A stretch of 64,000 nucleotides of DNA from Comamonas serinivorans (GCF_002158865.1 NZ_CP021455.1:3906001-3970000), one strand, 5' to 3'. Shown: positions 28,424 through 37,245, counted from the stretch's first letter. Translations and numbers: made by a program. Notes: a model not told the origin generated them from the sequence alone.

Positions 28424-28439
28424 TGGCACAGATCTGGCA
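28424..28439 (+). promoter_or_regulatory. Sigma-54 promoter of rtcB
   Basis: TGGCACAGATCTGGCA matches the sigma-54 -24/-12 consensus, with GG-N10-GC spacing, and lies about 28 bases before the rtcB start. In known bacteria rtcBA operons are activated from sigma-54 promoters by RtcR, so this fits closely. Confidence 0.82.
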
Positions 28440-28466
28440 AAGAAAGGAAAACCACAGGAGAACATC

Positions 28467-29810
28467 ATGAACAGCAAGGTACCGGATACCGCCCAAACAC
28501 TGCGACTGGCCCGCCGCCTGGCCGCCTCGAACGCCCGTCAGGAACGCCTGGCCGACCCCCTGCCGCGCCCGGTCGAGGTGCCGGCCGCTCAAGGCCAGCA
28601 CCTGGAGCTGCAGGTGCCCGGGGGCGTGCCCGTGAAGATGTGGACGCAGGGCGTGCCCGTGGAAGACGAGGCCCGCGACCAGCTGGCCAACATCTCGCGC
28701 CTGCCCATCGTGTTCAAGCACGTGGCGGTGATGCCCGATGTGCACCTGGGCATCGGCGCCACCATCGGCTCGGTCGTGCCGACGATCAAGGCCATCATCC
28801 CGGCCGCCGTGGGTGTGGACCTGGGCTGCGGGATGATGGCCTGCAAGACCACGCTGACCGCGAGCGACCTACCCGACAACCTCAGCGCGGTGCGGGCGGC
28901 CATCGAGCGCGCCGTGCCCGTGGGCATGACACCCAAGCGCTACGGCCGCGACAAGGGCAGCTGGGAAACCCCGCCCGCCGAGACCGACGCCGCCTGGACC
29001 CGCCTGGTGCAGGAGTTCGACGAGATTTGCGCGGCGCACCCGCGCATCCAAAACACGAACAACCACAAGCACCTGGGTACGCTGGGCACCGGCAACCACT
29101 TCATCGAGCTGTGCCTCGATGAACAACAGGCCGTGTGGATCATGCTGCACTCGGGCTCGCGTGGCGTGGGCAACGCGATTGGCTCGCACTTCATCGAGCT
29201 GGCCAAGAAGGACGCCGAACGCAACCAGGCCAACCTGCCGGACCAGAACCTGGCGTACTTCGAAGAAGGCGCGCAGTACTTTGGCGACTACGTGAAGGCC
29301 GTGGGCTGGGCGCAGAAGTTTGCGGCGGCCAACCGCGAAGTGATGATGATCCGCACGATCAACGCGCTGCGAAAGGTCATCGCCAAGCCGTTCGAGACGC
29401 ACCTGGAAGCCGTGAACTGCCACCACAACTACGTGCAGAAAGAGACGCACTTCGGCCAGGACGTGTTCGTGACGCGAAAAGGCGCCGTGAACGCCGAGGC
29501 CGGCAAGCTGGGGATCATCCCCGGCAGCATGGGCGCCAAGAGCTTCATCGTGCGCGGCAAGGGCCACCCCGAGAGCTTCAACAGCTGCAGCCACGGTGCC
29601 GGCCGCACCATGAGCCGCACCAAGGCCAAGAAGCTGTTCACGGTGGAGGACCACAAGCGCGCGACCGAAGGCGTGGAATGCCGCAAGGACGCCGAGGTGA
29701 TCGACGAGATCCCCATGGCCTACAAGGACATCGACGCCGTGATGGCCGCCCAGCGCGAGCTGGTCGACGTGGTGCACGTGCTCAAGCAGGTGGTGTGCGT
29801 GAAGGGCTGA
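28467..29810 (+). CDS. rtcB: RNA-splicing ligase RtcB
   Basis: A 447-residue GTP- and Mn2+-dependent RNA ligase that joins 2',3'-cyclic phosphate and 5'-OH ends in tRNA or damaged RNA repair. Metal and guanylylation motifs are present: VGVDLGCGMMAC, GTGNHFIEL, LHSGSRGVGN, NCHHNY, PGSMGAKSFIVRGKG and CSHGAGR (guanylylated His). The ribosome binding site AGGAG precedes the ATG. It sits behind a sigma-54 promoter. No rtcA or rtcR lies in the window, so here rtcB is a single-gene unit. Confidence 0.96.
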   Translation: MNSKVPDTAQTLRLARRLAASNARQERLADPLPRPVEVPAAQGQHLELQVPGGVPVKMWTQGVPVEDEARDQLANISRLPIVFKHVAVMPDVHLGIGATIGSVVPTIKAIIPAAVGVDLGCGMMACKTTLTASDLPDNLSAVRAAIERAVPVGMTPKRYGRDKGSWETPPAETDAAWTRLVQEFDEICAAHPRIQNTNNHKHLGTLGTGNHFIELCLDEQQAVWIMLHSGSRGVGNAIGSHFIELAKKDAERNQANLPDQNLAYFEEGAQYFGDYVKAVGWAQKFAAANREVMMIRTINALRKVIAKPFETHLEAVNCHHNYVQKETHFGQDVFVTRKGAVNAEAGKLGIIPGSMGAKSFIVRGKGHPESFNSCSHGAGRTMSRTKAKKLFTVEDHKRATEGVECRKDAEVIDEIPMAYKDIDAVMAAQRELVDVVHVLKQVVCVKG

Positions 29811-29860
29811 AACCCGGCGCGGGTCGCTCACCTGGCCTTGCAACAGGCATTGTCCAAATA

Positions 29861-29910
29861 GAGTATGCAGCCATTACCTATTAAACATCATCGGCAATGG
29901 CAGCATACTG
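29861..29910. repeat. Dispersed 50-bp double palindrome, copy 10
   Basis: Outer arms GAGTATG/CATACTG (one mismatch) and inner GCCATTACC with GGCAATGGC. It lies 50 bases after the rtcB stop. Confidence 0.75.
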
Positions 29911-29938
29911 TGACTTTCACTATCAACTGGAGAACGGC

Positions 29939-29961
29939 GCGCCGCCTCGTCACGAGGCGGC
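29939..29961. repeat. Short perfect hairpin upstream of a hypothetical gene
   Basis: CGCCGCCTCG and CGAGGCGGCG pair perfectly around TCA. No T run follows, so it is not a typical terminator. It ends about 30 bases before the next start codon. Confidence 0.6.
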
Positions 29962-29991
29962 GTGTCGCTCATGCCATCGTCAAAGGCACCC

Positions 29992-30435
29992 ATGGCCCAA
30001 CCCGCCCTCACCGAGGCCCTTCCTGGCCGGGCCCTTCCTGGCTGGGCCCAACACCAGGCCTTCGCCGCCCTGTTCCGCGCCATCGCCGCGCCTGATCTGG
30101 CCGAGCGCTGGCTCACCCTGCTGAAGGGCAAGCCCAGCAAGTGGGCCAAGATTCAGCCGTGGCGCTGCTGGCCCGGCGACCTGTACCGCAACTGGCCCGT
30201 CGGCGCCTCGTGGCCCGACCTGCGCGACCGTGCCATGACGCAAGCCCTGCAGGCGCGCGCGCCAACTTGGCACGGCCTGGCCTGCGGCCACGGCGGCCCC
30301 GAAGTCGTCAGCCTGCCGCCCGCCGACATGCGGGGCTGGATGGACACGCTGGTGGAAGGCTTTGTCGTGCTGGTGCCCGGCCAACTGGCGCTGATCCACA
30401 ACCACGAAGGTGGCCGCTGGCTGTGGGCCGCTTGA
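29992..30435 (+). CDS. Hypothetical Trp-rich protein
   Basis: A 147-residue protein of unknown function, rich in Trp (for example WAKIQPWRCWPGDLYRNWPVGASWPDLRD). No signal peptide or membrane segment is seen. The start at 29992 is chosen because AAAGG lies six bases upstream; in-frame GTG and ATG codons at 29962 and 29971 are alternatives. The N-terminal segment LPGRALPGWAQ is encoded by a tandem GC-rich unit, CCCTTCCTGG(C), that is also found in reverse in the TctA-like gene. No operon partner is visible. Confidence 0.6.
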   Translation: MAQPALTEALPGRALPGWAQHQAFAALFRAIAAPDLAERWLTLLKGKPSKWAKIQPWRCWPGDLYRNWPVGASWPDLRDRAMTQALQARAPTWHGLACGHGGPEVVSLPPADMRGWMDTLVEGFVVLVPGQLALIHNHEGGRWLWAA

Positions 30436-30645
30436 GCAACGCACCTGCCCCGATCTCCCAAGACGCCTCACAGCAAGCCTTCGAGGCGCGATGAGGCGGC
30501 GGCCTGCAAGGCTGCTTCGAGGTCGCCAGGACCTGGGTGCAAGCTTGCTCCCGGAAACAGACCTGGAGTTGCCCATGCAACCACTGTTTACCATTTCACA
30601 TAACATGTAGTACTTACATACAACTTTGTCAGCTGGAGCAGCAGC

Positions 30646-31971
30646 ATGCAACCTTGGATCAAGTGCAGCAGCGCCATGGGATTTGCTCTCGCGATGGCGG
30701 CTGGCCAAGCCTCTGCAGCACCCATCGCAGCCTGGGACTATCAAGTCACAACCACGTTCGTGACGCTCTCAGGCGTCACTGAGTTCACGTCAGGCTCAGG
30801 CTGTCGACTGGTCAGCACTTCCGCCATCACCTGGGGAGCCTGCCCCCCCGGCCCCCCTGGCCCAGGCCGAAGCGGCCTCAGCATCACCCACACCCCCCAA
30901 GGTGGCTCCCTGGACACCAACGGTGCAGCGCAACCCGCCAACACCTACATCCACCACAACAACCTGGTGTCCTCGGCGTACGCCACCTTGAGAAGGGCCA
31001 CCATCCAAGCCGCGGTGAGCTTAAAGCCTCAAGGCAGCGCCGAACCCTACGATTTCGCCACCTTCGCCTACAACATCAGGTTCGTGGAGACGCCCAACGT
31101 CGTCGGCACCTGTGTCGCAGCAGGCCCCGCAGACAACCCGTGCAGTGACATCTGGGTGCTGGAAGGATCACTCCACCACACCTTCACCTACGACGGCACC
31201 GAGTACTACATCAGCTTCTTTGCTGCGCCTTCCCTGACGCCCTTGCCGGATGAGGTGTGTGCGGCAGCGGAAGCCCCCAGTGGCTGCATCGGCTTCACGA
31301 CCCTCGAGGGTCTGGCCAACGAGGTCAATTTTCTGCTGACGGTGGCAGGTCCGCTGGAGGTCAGCCCACCCAGTGCTGGCGTCGCGGGCAGCCCGTATGG
31401 CCCCGTCACGCTCACGGCCACGGGCGGAGTCGGCCCCTACATCTGGAGCGCCGACAGCCTGCCCGAGGGCATGACCCTGGACCCCGACACCGGGGTGCTC
31501 TCGGGCACACCAGCTGTGAACGCCCACGGCAGCTACACAATCACGGTCACGGACAGCTTCAGCCCCGCCAACACCTTCAGCGTCACCCTGGTCATCCAGC
31601 CTCCGCCAGTGGTGATCCAGACCAACAGCCTGCCTGGCGCAACGCAGGGCGCGCCCTACAGCCTGCCGCTGGTGGCGACCGGCGGCACCGCGCCCTATGC
31701 ATGGTCGGCCACCGGCCTGCCCCCAGGCCTGTCTGTGGTCGATGGCGTGATCACAGGCTCGCCCACGGCAACCGGCACGTACCCGGTGACGGTGGTGGTG
31801 ACCGACGACGGCGGTCGAACAGCCAACGTGATGCTGGAGCTGAACGTCACCGCAGCTGCCACCGTGCAGCCCGTGCCCACCTTGGATGAATGGGGCCTGG
31901 GCCTGCTGGGCGCCTTCGCCGCAACCCTGGGTGCACATCGGCTGCGGCGCACAGGGCGCGCGTACCGGTGA
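30646..31971 (+). CDS. THxN-family exported protein with Ig-like repeats and IPTL-CTERM tail
   Basis: A 441-residue surface-type protein. Residues 1-24 form a signal peptide. The N-terminal domain contains GLSITHTPQGG, matching the THxN family of PEP-CTERM proteins. Two putative Ig (He_PIG-like) domains follow at about 235-320 and 325-405, each with an ATGG-x-PY-W-SA...LPxGL pattern. The tail PVPTLDEWGLGLLGAFAATLGAHRLRRTG is an IPTL-CTERM sorting signal. GGAG lies seven bases before the ATG. It probably ends up at the cell surface or in the extracellular matrix. Confidence 0.84.
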   Translation: MQPWIKCSSAMGFALAMAAGQASAAPIAAWDYQVTTTFVTLSGVTEFTSGSGCRLVSTSAITWGACPPGPPGPGRSGLSITHTPQGGSLDTNGAAQPANTYIHHNNLVSSAYATLRRATIQAAVSLKPQGSAEPYDFATFAYNIRFVETPNVVGTCVAAGPADNPCSDIWVLEGSLHHTFTYDGTEYYISFFAAPSLTPLPDEVCAAAEAPSGCIGFTTLEGLANEVNFLLTVAGPLEVSPPSAGVAGSPYGPVTLTATGGVGPYIWSADSLPEGMTLDPDTGVLSGTPAVNAHGSYTITVTDSFSPANTFSVTLVIQPPPVVIQTNSLPGATQGAPYSLPLVATGGTAPYAWSATGLPPGLSVVDGVITGSPTATGTYPVTVVVTDDGGRTANVMLELNVTAAATVQPVPTLDEWGLGLLGAFAATLGAHRLRRTGRAYR

Positions 31972-32383
31972 TCCCTGGTTGCCCCGACCGACGAGCGGCA
32001 AAGCGAACACCTGATGGAGGTGTGTGACACACGATGAGCTGAAAATTCGCCGTGTGACGCGGCAGGGTCCCCAGCCTCCGCGCTTCCCCTGCAAGCGGTG
32101 AATGGCGCCTCCTTGCGCTCAAAGGACCTGTTTCGCGCATCGGCACGGGCCGATGCCGATGCGTGCGGCTCAAACGCATGGACGCTGCTTCAGCGGCCTC
32201 GATCGTCGCAGCCCAGGGCAACCACAGAAAAACGGCTCGGCATGAGCCCCATCATGCGCAGCGGCTCCACGCGCCGATGTTGGACAACCGGCCATTGTCT
32301 GCAATGGCCCCACGCTATTCAACCGTTGTCGACAGGGCATGGATCCACTGGCCTGATGTCCATCCCCGGCTGCTCACGGGCAC
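31972..32383. other. Intergenic stretch between converging genes
   Basis: I see no gene. A short hairpin, ACACCT and AGGTGT, lies near 32009-32025 shortly after the stop of the THxN gene, without a T run. Confidence 0.45.
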
Positions 32384-32407
32384 AAAAAAGCCCGCGGCAA
32401 GCGGGCT
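32384..32407 (-). terminator. Rho-independent terminator of the KTSC gene
   Basis: On the minus strand AGCCCGC pairs with GCGGGCT, followed by a T run (six bases). It lies 20 bases after the KTSC-protein stop. Confidence 0.88.
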
Positions 32408-32426
32408 TCATCGCAACAGTCCCAGA

Positions 32427-32669
32427 TCAGTGATCATGCCAGGCACCTGTCGGCTTGCGCAGCACCTTGTACTGCTCGTGAATCCGGGCATGGAAGTAGT
32501 TGCGCGGACGATCGCTTGCCTTCATCTCCTGCCACAGCTGCTCCGGCACGTTGGGGTAGTCATAGCCCTGCTCAGGATGGTCGACAAACCACACCCGGAG
32601 CAGGCCGCTGCCAGACTCGTAGGTGGCCTTGGTCAACTGGCTCGTCGCAGGAAACGTGTGGGCGTCCAT
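32427..32669 (-). CDS. KTSC domain-containing small protein
   Basis: An 80-residue protein resembling KTSC domains: TYESGSGLLRVWFVDHPEQGYDYPNVPEQLWQEMKASDRPRNYFHARIHEQYKVLR follows the family pattern of a short beta sheet, YxYxxVP, and a conserved final loop. KTSC domains are small and of unresolved function, often fused to RNA-processing or phage proteins; some free-standing ones are stress-associated. The second of two adjacent ATGs is preferred because AAAGGAG lies six bases before it. It ends at a strong terminator, so it is monocistronic. Confidence 0.72.
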   Translation of the reverse strand: MDAHTFPATSQLTKATYESGSGLLRVWFVDHPEQGYDYPNVPEQLWQEMKASDRPRNYFHARIHEQYKVLRKPTGAWHDH

Positions 32670-32699
32670 CATCTACTCCTTTAGGTGTAATCCCTAGGA

Positions 32700-33007
32700 A
32701 TTTTGCAACACTTTTTTGCGACATCGCAACAAATGCCCTTGCCAAAAGCCCATGCAAAGTGTCAAGCAGCCTCGCTCTGCGCCTGGATGCGCTAGGCGCC
32801 AGCCCTACGCTAAGAGCACCTCGATTCAATCGAAGCCCATATCTCCTACAAGCTGTGGTTCCATGGCCAGGTGGCCTACAGTGGGTGCGTGACGGTCTTG
32901 CGGGTTAGCGCCGCAAGGGCCTGACAGAGCACCGCTCTCTGGAAGACTTGCAAATCACACCACTGCTTCATGTGAGCCGTCACAGGCCCGCCTCGTGCGG
33001 GCCTTTT
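32700..33007 (+). ncRNA. Candidate small RNA ending in a terminator
   Basis: A strong terminator (32984-33007: GGCCCGC, loop, GCGGGCC, TTTT) points rightward although no rightward gene precedes it. The preceding stretch has several short dyads but no convincing reading frame. A small RNA transcribed rightward would explain the terminator. Its 5' end is unknown; the coordinates mark the outer limit only. Confidence 0.3.
32984..33007 (+). terminator. Orphan rho-independent terminator
   Basis: GGCCCGC pairs with GCGGGCC around CTCGT and is followed by four T residues. No gene on this strand lies directly upstream. Confidence 0.75.
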
Positions 33008-33122
33008 CGTGGGATCACACCCTGTTGCATGGTGAAAGGCGACCTCTCCGGGCCGACCGTTCAAAAAGCTCAGGCATAGTGGGCCTTCTGTTCACCCTCT
33101 CCGCTTGCGCGGCTGCATCGCC

Positions 33123-33317
33123 ATGTCCAAATTGACCGATCTGAAGTCCAAGCCCTTCAACGTGCACAGCGATGCCCTGGCACGCCAGGAGCCCTTGCGG
33201 TTCTCGGCCGAAGAATCGGCCAAGCGCTCGCGCATTTGCAACGGCGCCAGCCGCGAGCCCTTGGTGTCAGACCCGCCCTACCGCGGTCAGGTGCCGCGCC
33301 CCTACACCCGCGGCTGA
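33123..33317 (+). CDS. Small conserved-looking hypothetical protein
   Basis: A 64-residue protein, MSKLTDLKSKPFNVHSDALARQ and onward, highly charged and without a membrane segment. The ATG at 33123 is preferred over one 18 bases upstream because natural sequence begins there. A strong terminator follows 12 bases after the stop, so it is a defined transcription unit. I recognise no family; it may be a nucleic-acid-associated small protein, which is only a guess from its charge. Confidence 0.6.
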   Translation: MSKLTDLKSKPFNVHSDALARQEPLRFSAEESAKRSRICNGASREPLVSDPPYRGQVPRPYTRG

Positions 33318-33328
33318 CCCAGCTGCCC

Positions 33329-33356
33329 AGCCCGCTCCCTGCAGCGGGCTTTTTAT
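33329..33356 (+). terminator. Rho-independent terminator of the small hypothetical gene
   Basis: AGCCCGCT pairs with AGCGGGCT around six bases and is followed by TTTTATT. Confidence 0.9.
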
Positions 33357-33937
33357 TGAGCGCTCACGCCAACCCGGTCAACGCGAACGGAGCGACGAGA
33401 CGACCGAACTGCCGGTCCGGTGTCGCCTCGTCAGATCTCCATGCGTTCATTTGAATGGAGTATGGATACATTGCCGTTTTCACATCAACGATAACAACCA
33501 GATACCCCAATTTCACATCCACACCTCAGATCCTGTGGACAAGCCTCCTGATGCAAGGATGCCGGCGGTGCCGCAAGACCAACCTTTGCCGAACCGAGCC
33601 AAGCTGCGCAGAATGCGCTACCAACCCCCTGCAAGCCTGCCCATGTCACCACCCCGCGCCGGCTCCGGCATGCTTGCGCATGCCACAAGCCTGAACACCA
33701 GGGACCACAGTTCACGCCCAGCACGCCTTTGCGCCTCAGGTCAAGTCATCAGGGTGCCGTAGCCGCAAAATTTCGTAACACCCGTACGCACATTGCATGT
33801 GCAGCGCCCACAATCAAAAAGTAAGCACTTTGTGCTTTTTTTTCGAAGAGCGGCATCAGCGCCGAGCCGCGCTGCTGGACACTCACCATGCCCGCGGCGG
33901 CATTGCGGGTCCCTCATCCCCTTCACACCGAACTGTC
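33357..33937. other. Intergenic stretch before the RCC1-repeat gene
   Basis: It contains one dispersed palindrome (33457-33508). A short hairpin, AAGCAC and GTGCTT followed by seven T residues, occurs near 33823-33843. No gene is seen. Confidence 0.5.
33457..33508. repeat. Dispersed 52-bp double palindrome, copy 11
   Basis: Left arms GGAGTAT and TTGCCGTT; right arms AACGATAA and ATACCCC, each with one mismatch. This is the rightmost copy in the window. Confidence 0.75.
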
Positions 33938-36900
33938 ATGACCATGCTTCGCTCGAGTTCGCTCACCCCAGGTTCGCCCCCGCGCGCACGTCAATGGCTC
34001 GCCGCCATCGCTTGGGTGGCCGCGCTGGCCGGCCCACAAGCCCACGCGCAGACCTGCACGCCCGACAAGCCTTACGACCACATCGTCAGTGCCTTCCACC
34101 AGTCGGCGGTGCAGCGCACCGATGGCACATGGGCTGGCTGGGGCGCGACCATGGGCGCTCTGGGGCTTAATCAGGTGACGGGCACCCCCTACGACGGTCG
34201 CTCGGTGCTGCGCCCGCTGGACATCAAGGCCGGCGGCACCTGGGCGGCCGCCGGCGGCAACTGGCCCGCTGGCAACGTGGGCCTGGTGGGCGAGCCGTTG
34301 CTGATCACGATGGCCAGTTCCAACACCACGGAGCAAACCGTGGCGCTGACCACGCAAGGCCTGTTTGCCTGGGGCTTCAACGTGATGTTGAACGCCACCA
34401 TCAAATCCTCTCGCCTCGTTGCCGCCTTTGCCGTGGGCGGCAAGGCCGATGGCCTGCCGCCGGGCGTGACGCCCACCGATGTGGCCCAGCTGTTCGGCAC
34501 CTACGGCATGCTGGCCGTGGTGACCAAGCCCGCGCATGGCGGCCAACTGTGGGTGCTGGTCAACCACACCGAAGCCGACTTCACCAAACTGCGTGGCGAT
34601 GGCACGACCGATGCCGCCAGCAACCACACCTGGCACCGCGTCAAGACCAATGGCACCACCGACCTGGCCAACGTGGTCGCCGTGCGCGGCCACGCTGGTC
34701 GCAAAACGGACACCATGGAGATGACGCTGGGCGCCATCATGGCCCAGACCGCCGACGGCAAGCTGTATGCCTGGGGCAGCACGCCGTACTTCGGCAACGG
34801 CGTCACCGCGACCAGCGCCTCCTACGCCACGCCTGTGACGCTGCCGCAGGAAGCAGGTGCCGACATCACACCCAAGATGATTGGCGTGACGGGCAACAGC
34901 TCAGGAAGCACGATGTTTGTGCTGTCCACCACGGGCACGCTGTATTCGGTGGGGGCCAACAACCAACGGCAACTGGCCGCCAACCTGCCCGAAACCACGG
35001 CCGAAGCCACCACTTGGCAGGTGGTGCGAGCATTTGGCGACACCGAAGCTGCCTGGCGCGGCAGGGTCAAGACCTTCAGCGTGCAGGAACATGATTCGGG
35101 CACCATCGTCGGGCACGGCGCTGCGGGCGCCTTGATCACCACGGACGACACGGTCTACACCTGGGGCAGCAACGAGCGGGGCATGATCGGCCGCGCCACC
35201 ACACCCGGCGGCACGGCCACCAACGGCTTCTACCACCTGGGGCAACCGGTGACGGTTGGCGGTGCCCGGCCCGCCCGCCTGGTTGAAGTGGGGGGCCACA
35301 CCATGGTCTACATGCCCAAAGACAGCGCCCAGTTCTGCTACGTGGGCCACCAGATTCAAGGCAGCATGGGCGATGGCGTCATGGCCCAGGCGGACCAACC
35401 CGCGTTCAACTGCACCGACACACCCGTGGTGAACATCTGCGGTGCCACGGGCTTTGACAACGGCGACGCGCCCAGCGTCTACGAGAACGATGGGGGCAGC
35501 AATCAGGCCATGCACGCCTACACCAACGGCCCCCTGTTCCTGGGCACGCTGCCGCCCCAGGCGAACGACGACACCCCCCGCAACGTCGCCAGCGGTGCCT
35601 CCAACGTCGGCGCCCATGGCGATTACATCGCGGCGCCGCTCACGCTGGAAGAAGATGGCATCACTCAGGCCACCGGCCCCACGGGCAGCCTGACTGCGCC
35701 AGCGATGGCCGGCGGCGACCTGCCAGCCATCCTCACCACGCAGACCACCTACACCCTGCAGGTGGCCTATACCAACCAGACCGGCACGGCCGCCACCCTG
35801 CACGCCTGGGTGGACTGGAACAACAACGGCATCTTCGAGACCAGCGAATACGCCAGCGCCTCCGCCGCCAGCGGTGGCAGCACAGCCTCACTGGGGTGGT
35901 CCATCCCCTCGGGTCAGGCCGTGGGCCATCGCTACATCCGCCTGCGCATCACCACCAAGACCTCCGCCAGCGATTACAACGAGCGCTTTCCGGCCGCCAA
36001 TGTGACCGTGCGCAGCGGTGAAGATGCCCGCGCCCTGGGCTTTGCAGCCGATGGCGAAATCGAGGACCACCGCGTGCAGATCGTCGCCGCGGGCAGCCTG
36101 GGCGTGGTGGCCAACCCCGATTCGGACGCCACGCCGGTCAACACGCCGGTCACCACCGAGGTCACGGTCAACGACGTGGCCATCGGGGGCACCATCGGCA
36201 GCGTGACCGCCATCACATCCACGAGCGCAAACGGCGGCACGGTGAGCTGCACCGGCCTCACCTGCACCTACCTGCCCCCCTCTGGCTACACGGGCACCGA
36301 CACCTACACCTACCAAGCCTGCCTGGCAGCCCCCAATGCCACCGTGTGCAGCACCACCACGGTGACCATCACCATCACACCCACGGTGGGCGCCAGCCCC
36401 GACACCGCTACCACGCCTGCAAACACGCCCGTGACCACCCCGGTCACAGCCAACGACACGGCCATCGGCGGTACCTTGGATCCCGGGAGCGTGAGGCCTA
36501 CCGGCACCACGCCCCCCGCCAACGGCAGCGTGACCTGTGCCGCCGGCAGTTGCACCTACACCCCGAACCCCGGCTACACCGGCCCCGATGCCTACAGCTA
36601 TCAGGTCTGTCTGGCCGCGCCCAACGGCACGGTGTGTGAGGAGACCACGGTCGCCGTCACCGTCACGCCCAGCCCGGGCGCCCAGCCCGACACCGACACC
36701 ACCCAGCCCGGCACGCCGGTCACCACCCCGGTCACGGGCAACGACGTACCCGTCGGCGGCACCCTTGACCCAGGTAGTGTGACGCCCACCGGCGCGCCAC
36801 CGGCCAACGGCACCGTGACCTGCGCCGCCGGCAGCTGCACATACACCCCGAATGCGGGATTCACGGGTACCGATACCTACAGCTACCAAGTCTGCCTCAC

Positions 36901-37051
36901 GCCGCCCGACGAGGCGGTCTGCGCCACCACGACCGTCACGGTCACGGTGAAGGCAGCCACGCCGACTCCGGTGCCTGGACTGAATGCCTGGGGCTTGGCG
37001 CTGCTGGCTGGCCTGCTCGGGCTGTTCACCGTGAGGCGCCGCACGCGTTGA
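33938..37051 (+). CDS. Large exported RCC1-repeat / GEVED / cadherin-like protein with CTERM tail
   Basis: A 1037-residue surface protein. A signal peptide ends near AHAQ (residue 34). The N-terminal 450 residues have RCC1-type propeller motifs (LYAWGSTPYFGNG, VYTWGSNERGMIG). A GEVED-like domain follows (about 580-720, YTNQTGTAATLHAWVDWNNNGIFETSEYAS). Three tandem cadherin-like Ig repeats, each with VTCAAGSCTYTPN and YSYQVCLA variants, occupy about 720-1005. The tail TPVPGLNAWGLALLAGLLGLFTVRRRTR is a variant IPTL/PEP-CTERM signal. It probably acts at the surface in adhesion or matrix formation. Confidence 0.82.
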   Translation: MTMLRSSSLTPGSPPRARQWLAAIAWVAALAGPQAHAQTCTPDKPYDHIVSAFHQSAVQRTDGTWAGWGATMGALGLNQVTGTPYDGRSVLRPLDIKAGGTWAAAGGNWPAGNVGLVGEPLLITMASSNTTEQTVALTTQGLFAWGFNVMLNATIKSSRLVAAFAVGGKADGLPPGVTPTDVAQLFGTYGMLAVVTKPAHGGQLWVLVNHTEADFTKLRGDGTTDAASNHTWHRVKTNGTTDLANVVAVRGHAGRKTDTMEMTLGAIMAQTADGKLYAWGSTPYFGNGVTATSASYATPVTLPQEAGADITPKMIGVTGNSSGSTMFVLSTTGTLYSVGANNQRQLAANLPETTAEATTWQVVRAFGDTEAAWRGRVKTFSVQEHDSGTIVGHGAAGALITTDDTVYTWGSNERGMIGRATTPGGTATNGFYHLGQPVTVGGARPARLVEVGGHTMVYMPKDSAQFCYVGHQIQGSMGDGVMAQADQPAFNCTDTPVVNICGATGFDNGDAPSVYENDGGSNQAMHAYTNGPLFLGTLPPQANDDTPRNVASGASNVGAHGDYIAAPLTLEEDGITQATGPTGSLTAPAMAGGDLPAILTTQTTYTLQVAYTNQTGTAATLHAWVDWNNNGIFETSEYASASAASGGSTASLGWSIPSGQAVGHRYIRLRITTKTSASDYNERFPAANVTVRSGEDARALGFAADGEIEDHRVQIVAAGSLGVVANPDSDATPVNTPVTTEVTVNDVAIGGTIGSVTAITSTSANGGTVSCTGLTCTYLPPSGYTGTDTYTYQACLAAPNATVCSTTTVTITITPTVGASPDTATTPANTPVTTPVTANDTAIGGTLDPGSVRPTGTTPPANGSVTCAAGSCTYTPNPGYTGPDAYSYQVCLAAPNGTVCEETTVAVTVTPSPGAQPDTDTTQPGTPVTTPVTGNDVPVGGTLDPGSVTPTGAPPANGTVTCAAGSCTYTPNAGFTGTDTYSYQVCLTPPDEAVCATTTVTVTVKAATPTPVPGLNAWGLALLAGLLGLFTVRRRTR

Positions 37052-37086
37052 GGTGACTCCCAGGGCCTTGCCCTTACCGCGCCGAC

Positions 37087-37124
37087 ACAAAGCCCGTGAT
37101 GGCATCCGGCCTCACGGGCTTTGT
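37087..37124 (+). terminator. Terminator hairpin after the RCC1-repeat gene
   Basis: ACAAAGCCCGTGA and TCACGGGCTTTGT pair perfectly over 13 bp with a 12-base loop. The T-rich part is inside the stem, so it could act in both directions. Confidence 0.75.
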
Positions 37125-37157
37125 GCATTCGTGCGCAAGCCGATCATGGGTCCAGCA

Positions 37158-37195
37158 AGAAAAAAGGCGTTCACTGAACTTCAGTGAACGCCTTT
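37158..37195 (-). terminator. Strong terminator facing left, next to a tmRNA-like end
   Basis: On the minus strand a 15-bp perfect stem (arms at 37063+100 to 37195, core GGCGTTCACTGA) is followed by CCTTTTTTCTTGC. It lies just after a tmRNA-like 3' sequence, with the same T-tail as the terminator at 44857-44888. Confidence 0.88.
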
Positions 37196-37206
37196 GAACG
37201 TTGTCT

Positions 37207-37245
37207 TGGTGGTGGAAACGGGAACCGAACCGGCGTCCGCAATCC
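37207..37245 (-). pseudogene. Diverged tmRNA 3'-end-like sequence (island left border)
   Basis: On the minus strand TTGCGGACGCCGGTTCG is followed by CCACCACCA, the layout of a tmRNA 3' end, though the T-stem no longer pairs. It resembles the clear tmRNA end at 44896-44930 and likewise precedes a terminator. It probably marks an old displaced attachment site. Confidence 0.4.

Noticed and set aside
32680..32700. Imperfect dyad TTTAGG...CCTAGG upstream of the KTSC gene as a regulator site
   Set aside because: Symmetry is weak and I know of no matching regulator; not strong enough to list.
33823..33843. Hairpin with T run (AAGCAC/GTGCTT) before the RCC1 gene
   Set aside because: The stem has only six pairs and no gene lies directly upstream, so I did not list it as a terminator.
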